A stretch of DNA of 64,000 bases from Ornithinimicrobium sufpigmenti (lineage in GTDB: Bacteria > Actinomycetota > Actinomycetes > Actinomycetales > Dermatophilaceae). Positions 17,180 to 25,950 of this stretch are shown in pieces (within the stretch, counting starts at the first letter, position 1; each line of letters begins with the position of its first letter). The stretch spans positions 1,922,001 to 1,986,000 of the forward strand of contig NZ_CP036403.1 in assembly GCF_004322775.1 (NCBI RefSeq). The letters run 5' to 3'. The notes beneath the pieces were generated by a model. It saw nothing but the letters and a program-made list of their open reading frames with translations. It made no database searches and was not told the DNA's origin. A program made the translations under genes and the position numbers.

Positions 17180-17947
17180 TCAGCCGACCCGCGGCTGACT
17201 CCATGGCGCACGCAGGGTGAGCCACAGGCTCAACCCCGTGTAGTACACGAGGTAGGCCCCGGACAGGGCGACCAGCCACGGGCTGGGCGAGGGGTGCTGC
17301 AGGAGGATCACGGCATACAGGGCCAGCCAGGCCACGGTCAGCGTCATGGTCAGCCCCCAGGCGGCCTCGGTCCGCGAGGGGTAGACGTAGCGGACCGGGA
17401 CGAACACCAGCACCGACAGGACCAGCAGCAGGGCCGTGGTCAGCCCCGTCCCGGTGTCGAGCACGATGATGTAGAACGCGGCGACGTTCCAGTAGCTGGG
17501 GAAGCCGAGGAAGAAGTGGTCCTCGGTCTTGGCGTCGGCGCGGGAGAACTGCACGCAGGAGGCGAGCAGGGGCACCGCGGCCACCACGCCCCCGAGCCAG
17601 CCGTCCGGCAGGTAGCCCGCGCTCCAGAGCAGCACCATCGGCGCGAAGGCGTAGGTGAGGTAGTCGACGATGTTGTCCAGCAGGGCCCCGTCGAAGCCGG
17701 GCAGCACCGTGGCGACGCGGAAGTGGCGAGCGAGGAACCCGTCGGTGCCGTCGATGACCATCGCGAGCAGGAAGAGCCACAGCACCGCGAGGACCTCGCC
17801 CGCGTAGGACAGGTGCACCATCAGCAGCGCCAGCACCGCTCCCGTCGCGGTGTAGGCGTGGACCGTGCCGGCGGCCACCCGATCCCACGGGCTCGGGTCC
17901 GGGCTCTGGCTCGGGTCCGGGCTCGGGTCCGGGTGCGGTGTGGGCAT
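17180..17947 (-). CDS. pcs: CDP-alcohol phosphatidyltransferase, phosphatidylcholine synthase-like
   Basis: A 255-residue integral membrane protein with about eight hydrophobic segments. The catalytic motif fits the bacterial phosphatidylcholine synthase pattern DG-x2-AR-x12-G-x3-D-x3-D: DGFLARH, then twelve residues after AR, then GALLDNIVD. Such enzymes condense CDP-diacylglycerol with choline. Further family-like parts are CVQFSRADAKTEDHFFLGFP and YWNVAAFYI. The N-terminus carries a proline-rich DPSPDPSQSPDPSP repeat encoded by a GC-rich repeat at about 17881-17937, which may be a cytosolic tail. The start at 17947 is the first reasonable ATG. Phosphatidylcholine is unusual in this phylum, so the product should be regarded as Pcs-like. 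Confidence 0.82.
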   Translation of the reverse strand: MPTPHPDPSPDPSQSPDPSPWDRVAAGTVHAYTATGAVLALLMVHLSYAGEVLAVLWLFLLAMVIDGTDGFLARHFRVATVLPGFDGALLDNIVDYLTYAFAPMVLLWSAGYLPDGWLGGVVAAVPLLASCVQFSRADAKTEDHFFLGFPSYWNVAAFYIIVLDTGTGLTTALLLVLSVLVFVPVRYVYPSRTEAAWGLTMTLTVAWLALYAVILLQHPSPSPWLVALSGAYLVYYTGLSLWLTLRAPWSQPRVG

Positions 17948-18036
17948 GGGCGAAACCCTATGTCGGCGCGCGCGGTCGCGAGGACGAGGCGCGGGGGCCC
18001 GACGGCGGCGGGCTCGGCTCCTGCCGGGACTGGCCG

Positions 18037-21000
18037 CTAGCGCCGTACCCGTGGTGCCGGCAGTGTGGGGGCGGTCGCTGCGGGCCGCTCCTCCAGCAGG
18101 CGCAGGGCCTCGGCCATCGCGCGGTCCAGCTGCGGGTCGTCCGGGCCGAAGAAGTCCGCCGGCGTGTGCTCGACCTTGATGTCCGGGTCGACGCCGTGGT
18201 TCTCCACGCCCCAGTCCTTGCCGGCCAGCCAGAACGCGTAGCGGGGCTGGGTGATCGAGGTGCCGTCGACCAGGTCGAAGCGGCCGTCGATGCCGACCAC
18301 GCCGCCCCACGTGCGCATCCCGACGACAGGCCCGAGGCCCATGGCCTGACCTGCGGCGTTGACAATGTCCCCGTCGGAACCGGAGTTCTCGTTGGCCACG
18401 AGCACGACGGGGCCCCGTGGGGCGATCGAGGGGTAGCGGCCGGCCTCGGCATAGTGCCGGGCCGGCGCCCACCCGACCGTCTGCGCGGCCAGCCGGGCCA
18501 GGACCAGCTGGCTGGTGTGGCCGCCCCGGTTGTATCGCACGTCCGCGATCAGGCCTTCGCGGGCGCTGGCGTGCCGCAGGTCGCGGTGCAGCTGGGCCCA
18601 GCCGGAACTCATCATGTCGGGTACGTGCACGTACCCCAGCCGGCCGCCGGAGCGCTCGCGGACGTAGTCGCGCCGCGAGCGCACCCAGTCCTGGTAGCGC
18701 AGCACCTCCTCGTCGGCGAGCGGGACCACGACGACGCGGCGGTCGTTGCCGTCGCGGCGCAGGGTCAGCTCGACCGGCTTGCCGGCGGCTCCCATCAGCC
18801 GCGTCGCCGGTCCGTAGGCGGGATCGACAGGCGCGCCGTCGACAGCGACGATGAGGTCACCGGCCTGGGCACCGACCCCGGCGGCGGCCAGCGGTGAGCG
18901 GGCCTCGGGGTCGCTGGACTCACCGGGCAGGATGCGCTCGATCCGCCAGCCGTCCTCGCTGCGGGCCAGGTCGGCGCCCAGCAGGCCCAGCTTGCGGCGA
19001 GCCATGGCTGGGTTGTTGGCCTCTGGCGCGGTGACGTAGGCGTGCGAGGTGTTGAGCTCCCCCACGGTCTCCCAGAGGAGGTCCACGAGGTCGTCGTGAG
19101 TGGCGACCGCGTCGACGAGCGGCCGCCACCGCTCCAGCACGGCGTCCCAGTCGACGCCGTCCATGTCGCTGCGCCAGTAGTGCTCGCGCATGATGCGGCC
19201 GTTCTCGTCGAACATCTGGCGCCACAGCTCCCGCGGTGACACCTGTCGGCGCAGCCGCTCCAGGTCGACGGCCACGACCGCCGGGTCCTCGTCCTCGGGC
19301 TTGCGGTCCGCCGGGGTCACGGTGACCGAGTCCTTGTGCCGGACGACGAGCCGTTTGCCGTCGCCGGAGACCTCGAGCGTGTCGACCTTCTCCACGATCG
19401 TGGTCAGGGAGCGCTTCGGGAAGGACCACAGCTCGACGGTGTCGGTGCCCGGCTCGGCGGTGACGCCGGCGCGACGAGCACCCAGCTGCCCGGCCTCCCC
19501 GGCCTCCCGCACCCAGACCACCCCGTCCTTGACCACCCGCAGGTCGCGGTAGCGCCCGCTGGGCACCGGGAAGGGCACGATGCGCTGCTCGGCGCCGGCC
19601 GCGTCCAGGTCGGGAGAGGCAGCGGGTATGTCGTCCGTCTCCGGCGCGTCCCCGCTCGGCGCGCCGGACCCGCGCTGGTCCTTCTTCACGTCGACCTCGC
19701 TCAGCCGCCACCCCTGGGCGGTAGGCCCGAACGGCGGTGCCTGGTCGGCGGCCAGCGGGATCAGCCACGGCCGGGTGGAGCCGGAGAAGGAGAGGGCGAA
19801 CTCGTGGGTGTCGTAGTCGGGGTCGAAGGTCCGGTCCGACAGGAAGACCACGTGCCGGCCGTCCCGGGTGAACGCGGGGGAGTGGTCGTGGAAGGTGCCC
19901 GACGTCAGGGCCACCGCCTCAGCCGCGGAGTCGCGCGTGTCGAGCACCATCAGCCGGTGCAGCTCGGCCTCGCCGCTGCTGGGCTGCGACCACAGCAGGT
20001 AGCGGCCGTCCGGGGAGAACGACGGGTGCAGCGCCTCGCCCTGCTCCGAGCGCGCCACCTCCCGCACGGCGCCGGCGGCCTGCTCGGGGCCACCGCCGGA
20101 ACCGACCTCGGCACCGGCCTGGGAGCCCTCGGCCGCTGGTGACCTGCCCACGTCAACCAGCCGGACCGCCCCGTCGTGGGAGATGGTCGCGACCCGCTCG
20201 CCGGCCGGGTCCGCGGCCAGGTGCAGCACCCGGCCGAGCTCTCCGGAGGCGACCACGCGTGGCCCCGCCCCTGCGTCTGCCGCGAGGTCGTGCACCTCCA
20301 GCCGGTCCTCACCGGCTGCGTCCGTCACCATGACGACGCGGCCGGTGCGCCCCAGGAACCGCGGCTCCCGCGCTCGCACCGCGTCGTCGGCGGCCAGTGC
20401 CCGGGCCGGTCCCTCGCGGTGCGCCAGCCAGTGCACCGCGCCGTGCCAGCTCACCAGGCTCGCGTCGCCGCCGTGGTCGGGTCGCACCGGGCCCAGCCGG
20501 GTGGTGGGTTCGAGGGAGTATGGCGAAGCGGCCGCCCCGGGCAGGCTCACCTCGACGTGGCGCGGGGTCCCGTCCAGCCGGTCGAGCAGCCAGATCCGGC
20601 CGCGGCTGTGCCACACGACCCGGTGCCCGTCGGTGGTGGCGTCCCGGACGTAGCCGAGGTCCGGTCCCTGGTCGGTCAGCTGCTCAGGGGTTGCGTCCTC
20701 GGAGATGCCACGCCCGACCACACCCTCGCCGAACGCCCACAGGTTGGCCTGCCGGTCTGCCTCCTCGGCCGTCCCCGGCAGGAGGGCAGCGCGGTCGGAG
20801 ACGAGCAGCAGGCGGCCGTCCACCCACATCGGGTCCACGATGCTCGCCGTGTCTTCTCGCAGCAGCCGCTGCCAGGCCAGTGCATCGCCGCCCTCGTCAC
20901 GGCCGAGCCACAGCCGGGGCGCGGTGCCGCCGCGGTAGCGCTTCCAGTGCGCCGGCGGCCGGCTGCCCGGGGTCACCAGGGCGACGAGGCCGTCCTCGCG

Positions 21001-21411
21001 CACCGACACACCCCACGCCGGTCCCCACGGCGGCGTGCGCACCGACCCGTCGAGCCCGACCGAACGGACCACGAGGTGACGCAGGTTGGCCTGACCGGCA
21101 TGTGAGGCGACGAGCACCCGGTCCGGCCCGTCCCAGCCCAGGACCCGTGTGTTCTTCGCGCCCCACCAGGTGAGCCGCCGCGGCGCACCGCCCGCGACGG
21201 GCACGGCATACACCTCGGGGTGTCCGTCGCGGTGCGAGACGAAGGCGACGTGCGCGCCGTCGGGTGCGAAGCGGGGGTATGCGGCCGGCACGGAGTCGTG
21301 CGTCAACCGCCAGGCGCGGCCGCCGTCGACCGGAGCGATCCAGACGTCGTCCGCGGCGACGAAGGTGAGCAGGTCCTCGTGCAGGTGCGGGTAGCGCAGG
21401 TAGGTCGTCAC
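18037..21411 (-). CDS. Tricorn-like S41-family peptidase
   Basis: A 1124-residue cytosolic protease homologue of tricorn. The N-terminal two thirds carry beta-propeller repeats (for example YPRFAPDGAHVAFVSHRDGH and HPSFSPDGRYLLWSQP), followed by a tricorn core region (LRRQVSPRELWRQMFDENGR), a PDZ domain (about 890-960) and the S41 catalytic domain. Likely catalytic elements are the Ser-His of LNTSHAY, the nucleophile Ser1012 in NENSGSDGD, and Glu1070 in GVENHG. The GTG start at 21411 (VTTYLRYPHLHEDLLTFVAA) coincides with the first propeller strand; the open frame upstream is not protein-like. The family trims oligopeptides downstream of proteasome-type proteases. It is monocistronic. Confidence 0.93.
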   Translation of the reverse strand: MTTYLRYPHLHEDLLTFVAADDVWIAPVDGGRAWRLTHDSVPAAYPRFAPDGAHVAFVSHRDGHPEVYAVPVAGGAPRRLTWWGAKNTRVLGWDGPDRVLVASHAGQANLRHLVVRSVGLDGSVRTPPWGPAWGVSVREDGLVALVTPGSRPPAHWKRYRGGTAPRLWLGRDEGGDALAWQRLLREDTASIVDPMWVDGRLLLVSDRAALLPGTAEEADRQANLWAFGEGVVGRGISEDATPEQLTDQGPDLGYVRDATTDGHRVVWHSRGRIWLLDRLDGTPRHVEVSLPGAAASPYSLEPTTRLGPVRPDHGGDASLVSWHGAVHWLAHREGPARALAADDAVRAREPRFLGRTGRVVMVTDAAGEDRLEVHDLAADAGAGPRVVASGELGRVLHLAADPAGERVATISHDGAVRLVDVGRSPAAEGSQAGAEVGSGGGPEQAAGAVREVARSEQGEALHPSFSPDGRYLLWSQPSSGEAELHRLMVLDTRDSAAEAVALTSGTFHDHSPAFTRDGRHVVFLSDRTFDPDYDTHEFALSFSGSTRPWLIPLAADQAPPFGPTAQGWRLSEVDVKKDQRGSGAPSGDAPETDDIPAASPDLDAAGAEQRIVPFPVPSGRYRDLRVVKDGVVWVREAGEAGQLGARRAGVTAEPGTDTVELWSFPKRSLTTIVEKVDTLEVSGDGKRLVVRHKDSVTVTPADRKPEDEDPAVVAVDLERLRRQVSPRELWRQMFDENGRIMREHYWRSDMDGVDWDAVLERWRPLVDAVATHDDLVDLLWETVGELNTSHAYVTAPEANNPAMARRKLGLLGADLARSEDGWRIERILPGESSDPEARSPLAAAGVGAQAGDLIVAVDGAPVDPAYGPATRLMGAAGKPVELTLRRDGNDRRVVVVPLADEEVLRYQDWVRSRRDYVRERSGGRLGYVHVPDMMSSGWAQLHRDLRHASAREGLIADVRYNRGGHTSQLVLARLAAQTVGWAPARHYAEAGRYPSIAPRGPVVLVANENSGSDGDIVNAAGQAMGLGPVVGMRTWGGVVGIDGRFDLVDGTSITQPRYAFWLAGKDWGVENHGVDPDIKVEHTPADFFGPDDPQLDRAMAEALRLLEERPAATAPTLPAPRVRR

Positions 21412-21541
21412 CCGACCGACCCTAGTCCTCGAGCCAGACCGCCGCCTGTGCTTCCGGACGTCGCCGCGAGCGCTGCTCCTGGGGGAGGACTGCTCCTCCT
21501 CCCAGGGCAGGCTCGGTGAAAGGAGTGCCAGCGGATACCCG

Positions 21542-21925
21542 TCACTCCCCGGCGTAGGTGCCCATCGACCAGGCATTGCCCTCGGGGTCCAGCACCGCGG
21601 CCGCGCGGCCGCCGTAGTCCTGGTCCTCGGGCTCGCGCAGCACCGTGGCACCGGCGGACACGGACCGCGCGAAGACCTCGTCGCAGTCGTCACAGACCAG
21701 GTAGGCCGCGGCCGTGCCGGGCTGCACCGGCCAGTCCGGTTGGTCGCGGAAGGTCGAGCACATCACCCCGCCACCGCGAGGCCATCGCAGCTCGGCGTGC
21801 ACCACCGTGCTCGGGTCCTGCTCGTCGCGGTAGACCGCACTTTCCTGGAAGCCGACCGCACGCAGCCAACCCATCATCGCCTCTGCGTCGCGGAACGCCA
21901 TGCTGCACCACATACCCACGCTCAT
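21542..21925 (-). CDS. VOC-family (glyoxalase/bleomycin-resistance-like) protein
   Basis: A 127-residue single VOC domain of the PhnB-like type: FRDAEAMMGWLRAVGFQESA near the N-terminus, TAAAYLVCDDCDEVFARSVS in the middle, and VLDPEGNAWSMGTY at the C-terminus, where family members carry a metal-ligand glutamate region. Substrate unknown. It lies downstream of the AraC regulator gene on the same strand (45-base gap), so the two are probably co-transcribed, a common pairing for small VOC proteins. Confidence 0.85.
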   Translation of the reverse strand: MSVGMWCSMAFRDAEAMMGWLRAVGFQESAVYRDEQDPSTVVHAELRWPRGGGVMCSTFRDQPDWPVQPGTAAAYLVCDDCDEVFARSVSAGATVLREPEDQDYGGRAAAVLDPEGNAWSMGTYAGE

Positions 21926-21970
21926 CGGTCCTGTCCTTTCGCGTCGCGGACGGTCCTTGGTGCCGTCCGG

Positions 21971-22831
21971 TCAGTAGGCGTCAGTCTGCTCCCGCAGGGC
22001 GGGCGAGTCTTGAAGGAATGGGAACTCCTCGGCCAGCCACTGCACCGCGGTGCACCCGGCGAGGGTCACCCACTCGCGCGTCAGGTGCGCCTGGTCGGCG
22101 TAACCGGCGTCGACGGCGAGGGTGGCGAGCGCGGGACGACCGTGGCGGGCGGCCCGGGCCAACCGGTGCTGGGCGGCCTGGAAGCGGGCGACGCGCTGGT
22201 AGGTCTTCGGCCCCAGCCCGAGCTCAGCATGGACCTGGGCACCGAGGTGCCGGCGGCTCCAGCCCACCTCCTCGGCCACGGACGCCACGGACCGGCCCCG
22301 GGCAAGGCGATCGAGGGCCTGCGTGACCTCTGGCCGGGCGCCAGGAGCAGTGCCGCGGGACAGCGCCGACAGGAGCAGGTCGTGCGTGAGCCGCAGCCGC
22401 TCCGGCCAGTCGTCGCACTCGTGAAGGCGTTCGGGCAGGTGCCGCAGACCGGTGACCTCCCGGGCGTCCAGCTCATCGAGCCCGGCCAGCTGTTGGCGCA
22501 GCGCTGCGGCAGGGATTCCGAGCAGCGCCCGCGCCCCGGCGGGGGTCAGCCCCACCTGGATGCCGGCCTGGTGCCCGTCGTGGTGGATCGACGCCGGTGC
22601 TGCGTGCAGGCCGGAGACGACCGACCACCGGCTCACCCGGGACGACGGGTCGTCGGACCAGCTGACGTCCAGCGGGTCGCGGAGGGGCAGGGTGAGGGTG
22701 AGGGAGGTCGAGGGCAGCCCCCGGTGCACACCCGGGGCACCCATCACCACGTCATACCCGACCAGGGCGGTCAGGTATGGCGAGAGCGCCGGGTGCAGCG
22801 CCCGGGAGTGGTACGGCGCCTGCCTGCTCAC
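21971..22831 (-). CDS. AraC-family transcriptional regulator
   Basis: A 286-residue regulator with an N-terminal cupin-like ligand region and a C-terminal AraC helix-turn-helix pair: VASVAEEVGWSRRHLGAQVH and LGPKTYQRVARFQAAQHRLA, then LATLAVDAGYADQAHLTREW. The last residues (VTLAGCTAVQWLAEE) retain the usual end of the domain. The effector is unknown. It heads a two-gene unit with the VOC protein and is preceded on its strand by the DUF421 gene, separated by a hairpin terminator. Confidence 0.9.
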   Translation of the reverse strand: MSRQAPYHSRALHPALSPYLTALVGYDVVMGAPGVHRGLPSTSLTLTLPLRDPLDVSWSDDPSSRVSRWSVVSGLHAAPASIHHDGHQAGIQVGLTPAGARALLGIPAAALRQQLAGLDELDAREVTGLRHLPERLHECDDWPERLRLTHDLLLSALSRGTAPGARPEVTQALDRLARGRSVASVAEEVGWSRRHLGAQVHAELGLGPKTYQRVARFQAAQHRLARAARHGRPALATLAVDAGYADQAHLTREWVTLAGCTAVQWLAEEFPFLQDSPALREQTDAY

Positions 22832-22869
22832 CGTCCTAGGTTAGCCAGCGGCCCGCAGCGCCGGGAGGC

Positions 22870-22890
22870 CTTTCGGCGAGGCGCCGAAAG
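22870..22890. terminator. Rho-independent-like hairpin
   Basis: CTTTCGGCG (22870-22878) pairs perfectly with CGCCGAAAG (22882-22890) around a three-base loop AGG. It lies just after the DUF421 stop codon on the minus strand and before the AraC gene, so it most likely terminates DUF421 transcription. Confidence 0.75.
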
Positions 22891-22908
22891 CTCTTCCGGG
22901 TGGTCTCG

Positions 22909-23421
22909 TCAGCGCCAGTGGGCGAGATTCGCCAGCGCCTGTTCGTCCCCGGTCGACGAGTCCGTGATCACGCTGAGCGTTCCGTCGCTCTCCAGCACGA
23001 CGGCTGCCACGCTGCCCAGGCCTCCGTGCCCGGAGGAGCGGATGGCCTGCAGCACCTCGTCCCGGGTGAGCCGCGCCGAGGTCATCGCGGGCTCGAGGAA
23101 CTCTCCTCGCCGGACCAGGAGAGTCGGCTCCGCGGTGATGAAGCGACGCTGGACCGGCAACGAGACGGTGAGGCGGGTGACCAGCCACTGCGTCAGGATG
23201 AGCAACCCCATCCCGACGAGCACATCGGCATACCGGATGTCCTGGGTCAGCACTGCGCTGGCCAGCATCGAGCCCAGCGCGACGGTCACGACGAAGTCGA
23301 AGGCGTTCAGCTTGGCCAGGACGCGTTTGCCCGAGATGCGCAGCAGGACCACGAGGGTCGCGTAGGAGGCCGCACCGACCAGGACGATGCGCAGGAGGGC
23401 GGACCACGAGTCGAACCACAT
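22909..23421 (-). CDS. DUF421 (YetF-like) membrane protein
   Basis: A 170-residue protein with three N-terminal membrane segments and a small C-terminal YetF-type domain. Family features are LRISGKRVLAKLNAFDFVVT and VALGSMLASAVL in the membrane part, then PTLLVRRGEFLEPAM and RLTRDEVLQAIRSSG. The family is widespread and linked to envelope or spore stress in Bacillus, with no known activity. The ATG is preceded by AGGAGG-like sequence (seen as CACCTCCTA on the plus strand). It is monocistronic, flanked by a terminator downstream. Confidence 0.9.
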   Translation of the reverse strand: MWFDSWSALLRIVLVGAASYATLVVLLRISGKRVLAKLNAFDFVVTVALGSMLASAVLTQDIRYADVLVGMGLLILTQWLVTRLTVSLPVQRRFITAEPTLLVRRGEFLEPAMTSARLTRDEVLQAIRSSGHGGLGSVAAVVLESDGTLSVITDSSTGDEQALANLAHWR

Positions 23422-23501
23422 AGGAGGTGAGCCTTCCGGATGAGCGAGCAGTCACCCCGAGATTGGCACGCGAAGGATCACCATGCGAGGTCGTGCACGT
23501 C

Positions 23502-23606
23502 CGTATGCAACTCATGAGTCCGGATGAACGTCTCTCTGAACCTGCGGGACAGTAGTGACGTGATTGCATACGATTCCTTGACAGGTGCATCGGTGCTGAG
23601 TACGGT
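23502..23606 (+). promoter_or_regulatory. Promoter and dyad half-sites upstream of the hydrolase-monooxygenase operon
   Basis: A promoter is visible as TTGACA at 23578-23583, a 17-base spacer, and TACGGT at 23601-23606. Upstream are the exact inverted nonamers CGTATGCAA (23502-23510) and TTGCATACG (23564-23572), whose starts are 62 bases apart, about six helical turns, with a small palindrome ACTCATGAGT (23510-23519) next to the first. The second nonamer lies five bases before the -35, a suitable place for a regulator. The binding protein is unknown. Confidence 0.55.
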
Positions 23607-23671
23607 CACGACACATCACGACGAGGCCAGGCGATCCTGCCGGCCACCCCAACATTGCCAAAGGAGGCTAG

Positions 23672-24466
23672 ATGGGTACCCACTCGTCACCGCGCGTGGT
23701 CGGACATGGTCCGGTCCGCGTCATTGCTCTACACGGATGGTTCGGATCGTCCAGCGGATGGGGCTCGTTCCCGGAGTTCATCGACCAGGAGCAGTTCACC
23801 TACGCGTTCGTCGACTACCGCGGCTACGGACACCGACAGGACGTGGAGGGTGACTACTCCATGGCCGAGATCAGCAGCGACGTCCTCGCCGTGGCGGACT
23901 CGCTGGGCTGGGACACCTTCCACCTGCTCGGCCACTCGATGGGCGGCCTGGCGATCCAGCACGTCCTGCGGGATGCCCCGCAGCGGGTGCTGTCGCTGGC
24001 TGCGCTGAGCGGGGTCCCGGCCACAGGCTCCCAGTTCGACGACGACACCTTCGCACTCTTCTCCACTGCCCCCGAGCAGGATGAGACGCGCGAGCAGCTC
24101 ACCCACTTCTCGACAGGGTTCCGGCTCAACAAGACCTTCGGCCACAGGATCAGGCAGGAGTCCCGTGACAACTCCACGGTCCAGGCCTTCGGTGGTCACC
24201 TCCCCGGCTGGGTGCGCACCGACATCTCCGCGGACATCACGGGTATGGAGCACCCGGTCAAGGTGATGGTCGGCGAGCACGACCCCTCGATGAGCGCCGA
24301 GCTCATGCAGCAGACCTGGCTGACCTACTACCCCAACGCCGAGCTCGAAGTCATCCCCAACGCCGGCCACTACGCCATGTTCGAGACCCCGGTCTGGCTC
24401 GCCACGACGGTCGAGAACTTCTTCAGCCCGCCAGCCGGCGCCGACGGCGCCCCGGAAGGACACTGA
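23672..24466 (+). CDS. Alpha/beta hydrolase
   Basis: A 264-residue alpha/beta-hydrolase-fold protein. The nucleophile elbow is GHSMGG (Ser about 90), the oxyanion region ALHGWFGSSSGWG is near residue 20, an acid is probably in VGEHDPSM, and the catalytic His is in PNAGHYAMFE. The ATG follows CCAAAGGAGG. It is followed after two bases by a flavin monooxygenase-type gene, so the pair probably handles one compound, with the hydrolase acting on an ester or C-C bond before or after hydroxylation. The substrate cannot be predicted from sequence. Confidence 0.9.
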   Translation: MGTHSSPRVVGHGPVRVIALHGWFGSSSGWGSFPEFIDQEQFTYAFVDYRGYGHRQDVEGDYSMAEISSDVLAVADSLGWDTFHLLGHSMGGLAIQHVLRDAPQRVLSLAALSGVPATGSQFDDDTFALFSTAPEQDETREQLTHFSTGFRLNKTFGHRIRQESRDNSTVQAFGGHLPGWVRTDISADITGMEHPVKVMVGEHDPSMSAELMQQTWLTYYPNAELEVIPNAGHYAMFETPVWLATTVENFFSPPAGADGAPEGH

Positions 24467-24468
24467 CC

Positions 24469-25698
24469 GTGACGACTGTCGACACGACTGCCGCCAGCCA
24501 CGATCTCGCCCAGACCCGTGAGGAGGTGCTCGCCTCCGTGCGCGAGATCCTCCCGCTGCTCGCCTCTCGCGCCGACGAGGCCGAGCGCAACCGCCGGGTC
24601 GACCCCGAGGTTTTCGCCGCGCTGGTCGACTCCGGCGCCCTCCGGCTGTTCGTCCCGCGCCGCTTCGGAGGCCTGGAGGCGGGGTACCGCACCTACCTCG
24701 AGGTCGCCATGGAGGTGTCGGCGGCCTGCGGGTCCTCCGGCTGGTTCACCTTCATCCTCAACCACGGCGACTGGCACATCGGCCAGATGGCCGAGGCCGC
24801 GCAGAACAAGGTCTGGGCCAACGGCCCGGGCGAGAAGGTCATCGTCCCGCTGACCCCGGCCCCGGGCTTCACCGCCGAGCGCGTCGAGGGCGGCACGGTG
24901 CTGAGCGGGCAGTGGCCCTACTCCTCGGGCAGCGACCATGCGGTCTGGGGAGCGATGGGCTTCCCGGTCTTCGGCGAGGACGGGGCGCCGGTCGACAACG
25001 CGATCGGCCTGGTCCGGCTCGCCGAGGCCGTCGAGGTCAAGGACACGTGGTTCGTCTCCGGGATGGCCGGGACCAGCAGCAACACGGTCGTGCTCAAGGA
25101 CGTCTTCGTCCCCGACGAGCTGACCATCACCTTCTCCGAGCTCATGAGCCACCAGTTCCGGACGCCGTTCACGGAGGAGAGCCAGTACCAGCAGGATGCC
25201 GGCGTCGTCTTCCACTTCGCCACCCTCGCCCCGGTGATCGGGCTGGCCAGGGGCGCCTACGAGTCGGTGCTGAAGCGGATCACCTCCTCGCCCAAGCCGA
25301 TGGCCTACACCTTCTACTCCGACACCACGAAGTCTGCTGCGACGCAGGCCGCCATGGCCCGCGCCTCGTGGCTCATCGAGACCGCGCTGCAGCAGGCCCG
25401 GGCGACGGCGGACGCGATCGACGCCCAGGCCGCGACCGGGACACCGTTCTCCAGCCTCGAGCGCGCCCGGTTCGCCATGGCCGCGGCAGAGGGCCACAAG
25501 CTGTGCCGCGAGGCGATGGACCTGGTCCTCGACGTCAACGGCGCCGGCTCGTTCGCCCTGGTCAACCCGCTGCAGCGGATGTTCCGTGACCTGCACGTCG
25601 CGAGCCGGCACGGCATGTCGGTCCCGGGGCTGAAGCACGAGGTCTACGGGCGGGCGCTGCTCGGAGCCTCCGAGCAGCAGATGACGCCGATGGTGTGA
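24469..25698 (+). CDS. Acyl-CoA-dehydrogenase-fold flavin monooxygenase (oxygenase component)
   Basis: A 409-residue protein with the acyl-CoA dehydrogenase fold, closest in style to the oxygenase components of two-component flavin monooxygenases (HsaA, 4-hydroxyphenylacetate hydroxylase C2, DszC). N-terminal helical part: FVPRRFGGLEAGYRTYLEVA; middle: GSSGWFTFILNHGDW and GTVLSGQWPYSSGSDHAVWG; C-terminus: NGAGSFALVNPLQRMFRDLH, which matches the family more than true dehydrogenases. No flavin reductase gene is adjacent. The GTG start is two bases after the hydrolase stop. Expected reaction is hydroxylation using reduced flavin supplied in trans. Confidence 0.87.
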   Translation: MTTVDTTAASHDLAQTREEVLASVREILPLLASRADEAERNRRVDPEVFAALVDSGALRLFVPRRFGGLEAGYRTYLEVAMEVSAACGSSGWFTFILNHGDWHIGQMAEAAQNKVWANGPGEKVIVPLTPAPGFTAERVEGGTVLSGQWPYSSGSDHAVWGAMGFPVFGEDGAPVDNAIGLVRLAEAVEVKDTWFVSGMAGTSSNTVVLKDVFVPDELTITFSELMSHQFRTPFTEESQYQQDAGVVFHFATLAPVIGLARGAYESVLKRITSSPKPMAYTFYSDTTKSAATQAAMARASWLIETALQQARATADAIDAQAATGTPFSSLERARFAMAAAEGHKLCREAMDLVLDVNGAGSFALVNPLQRMFRDLHVASRHGMSVPGLKHEVYGRALLGASEQQMTPMV

Positions 25699-25703
25699 CA
25701 GGA

Positions 25704-25806
25704 CACCACCACCAGCACCCGCCACTCATGTCGGCGAGGCTGGTGTCTCCGCTCGGGGCTGCGCAAGGTGTTCGCGCAGTCCCCGAGCGGGGTGGTCGTG
25801 GTGTGT
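25704..25806. terminator. Long hairpin/terminator after the monooxygenase gene
   Basis: The core stem pairs CCGCTCGGGGCTGCGC (25749-25764) with GCGCAGTCCCCGAGCGG (25774-25790), with one bulged base and a nine-base loop. Flanking CACCACCACCA-type (about 25708-25718) and GGTGGTCGTGGTG-type (25791-25803) sequences can extend it imperfectly. It lies between the plus-strand operon and a minus-strand small gene, so it can act on both. Confidence 0.75.
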
Positions 25807-25950
25807 GGGACGGCACCAACCGCCACGTCGGGATGGTGATGTCATCGATCACCTCGGTTCGCTGAACCCCCTCAGGTGTCCGTCTGAGTCGACCACCGCT
25901 CCTAGACCTGGCGGTGACAGCTCACGCCTGGCGGATCGAGGGTCTCTGCC

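Noticed and set aside
17881..17937. GC-rich short repeats resembling a mini-array
   Set aside because: They are inside the coding start of the Pcs-like gene and encode its DPSP-rich N-terminus; no spacers, so not CRISPR.
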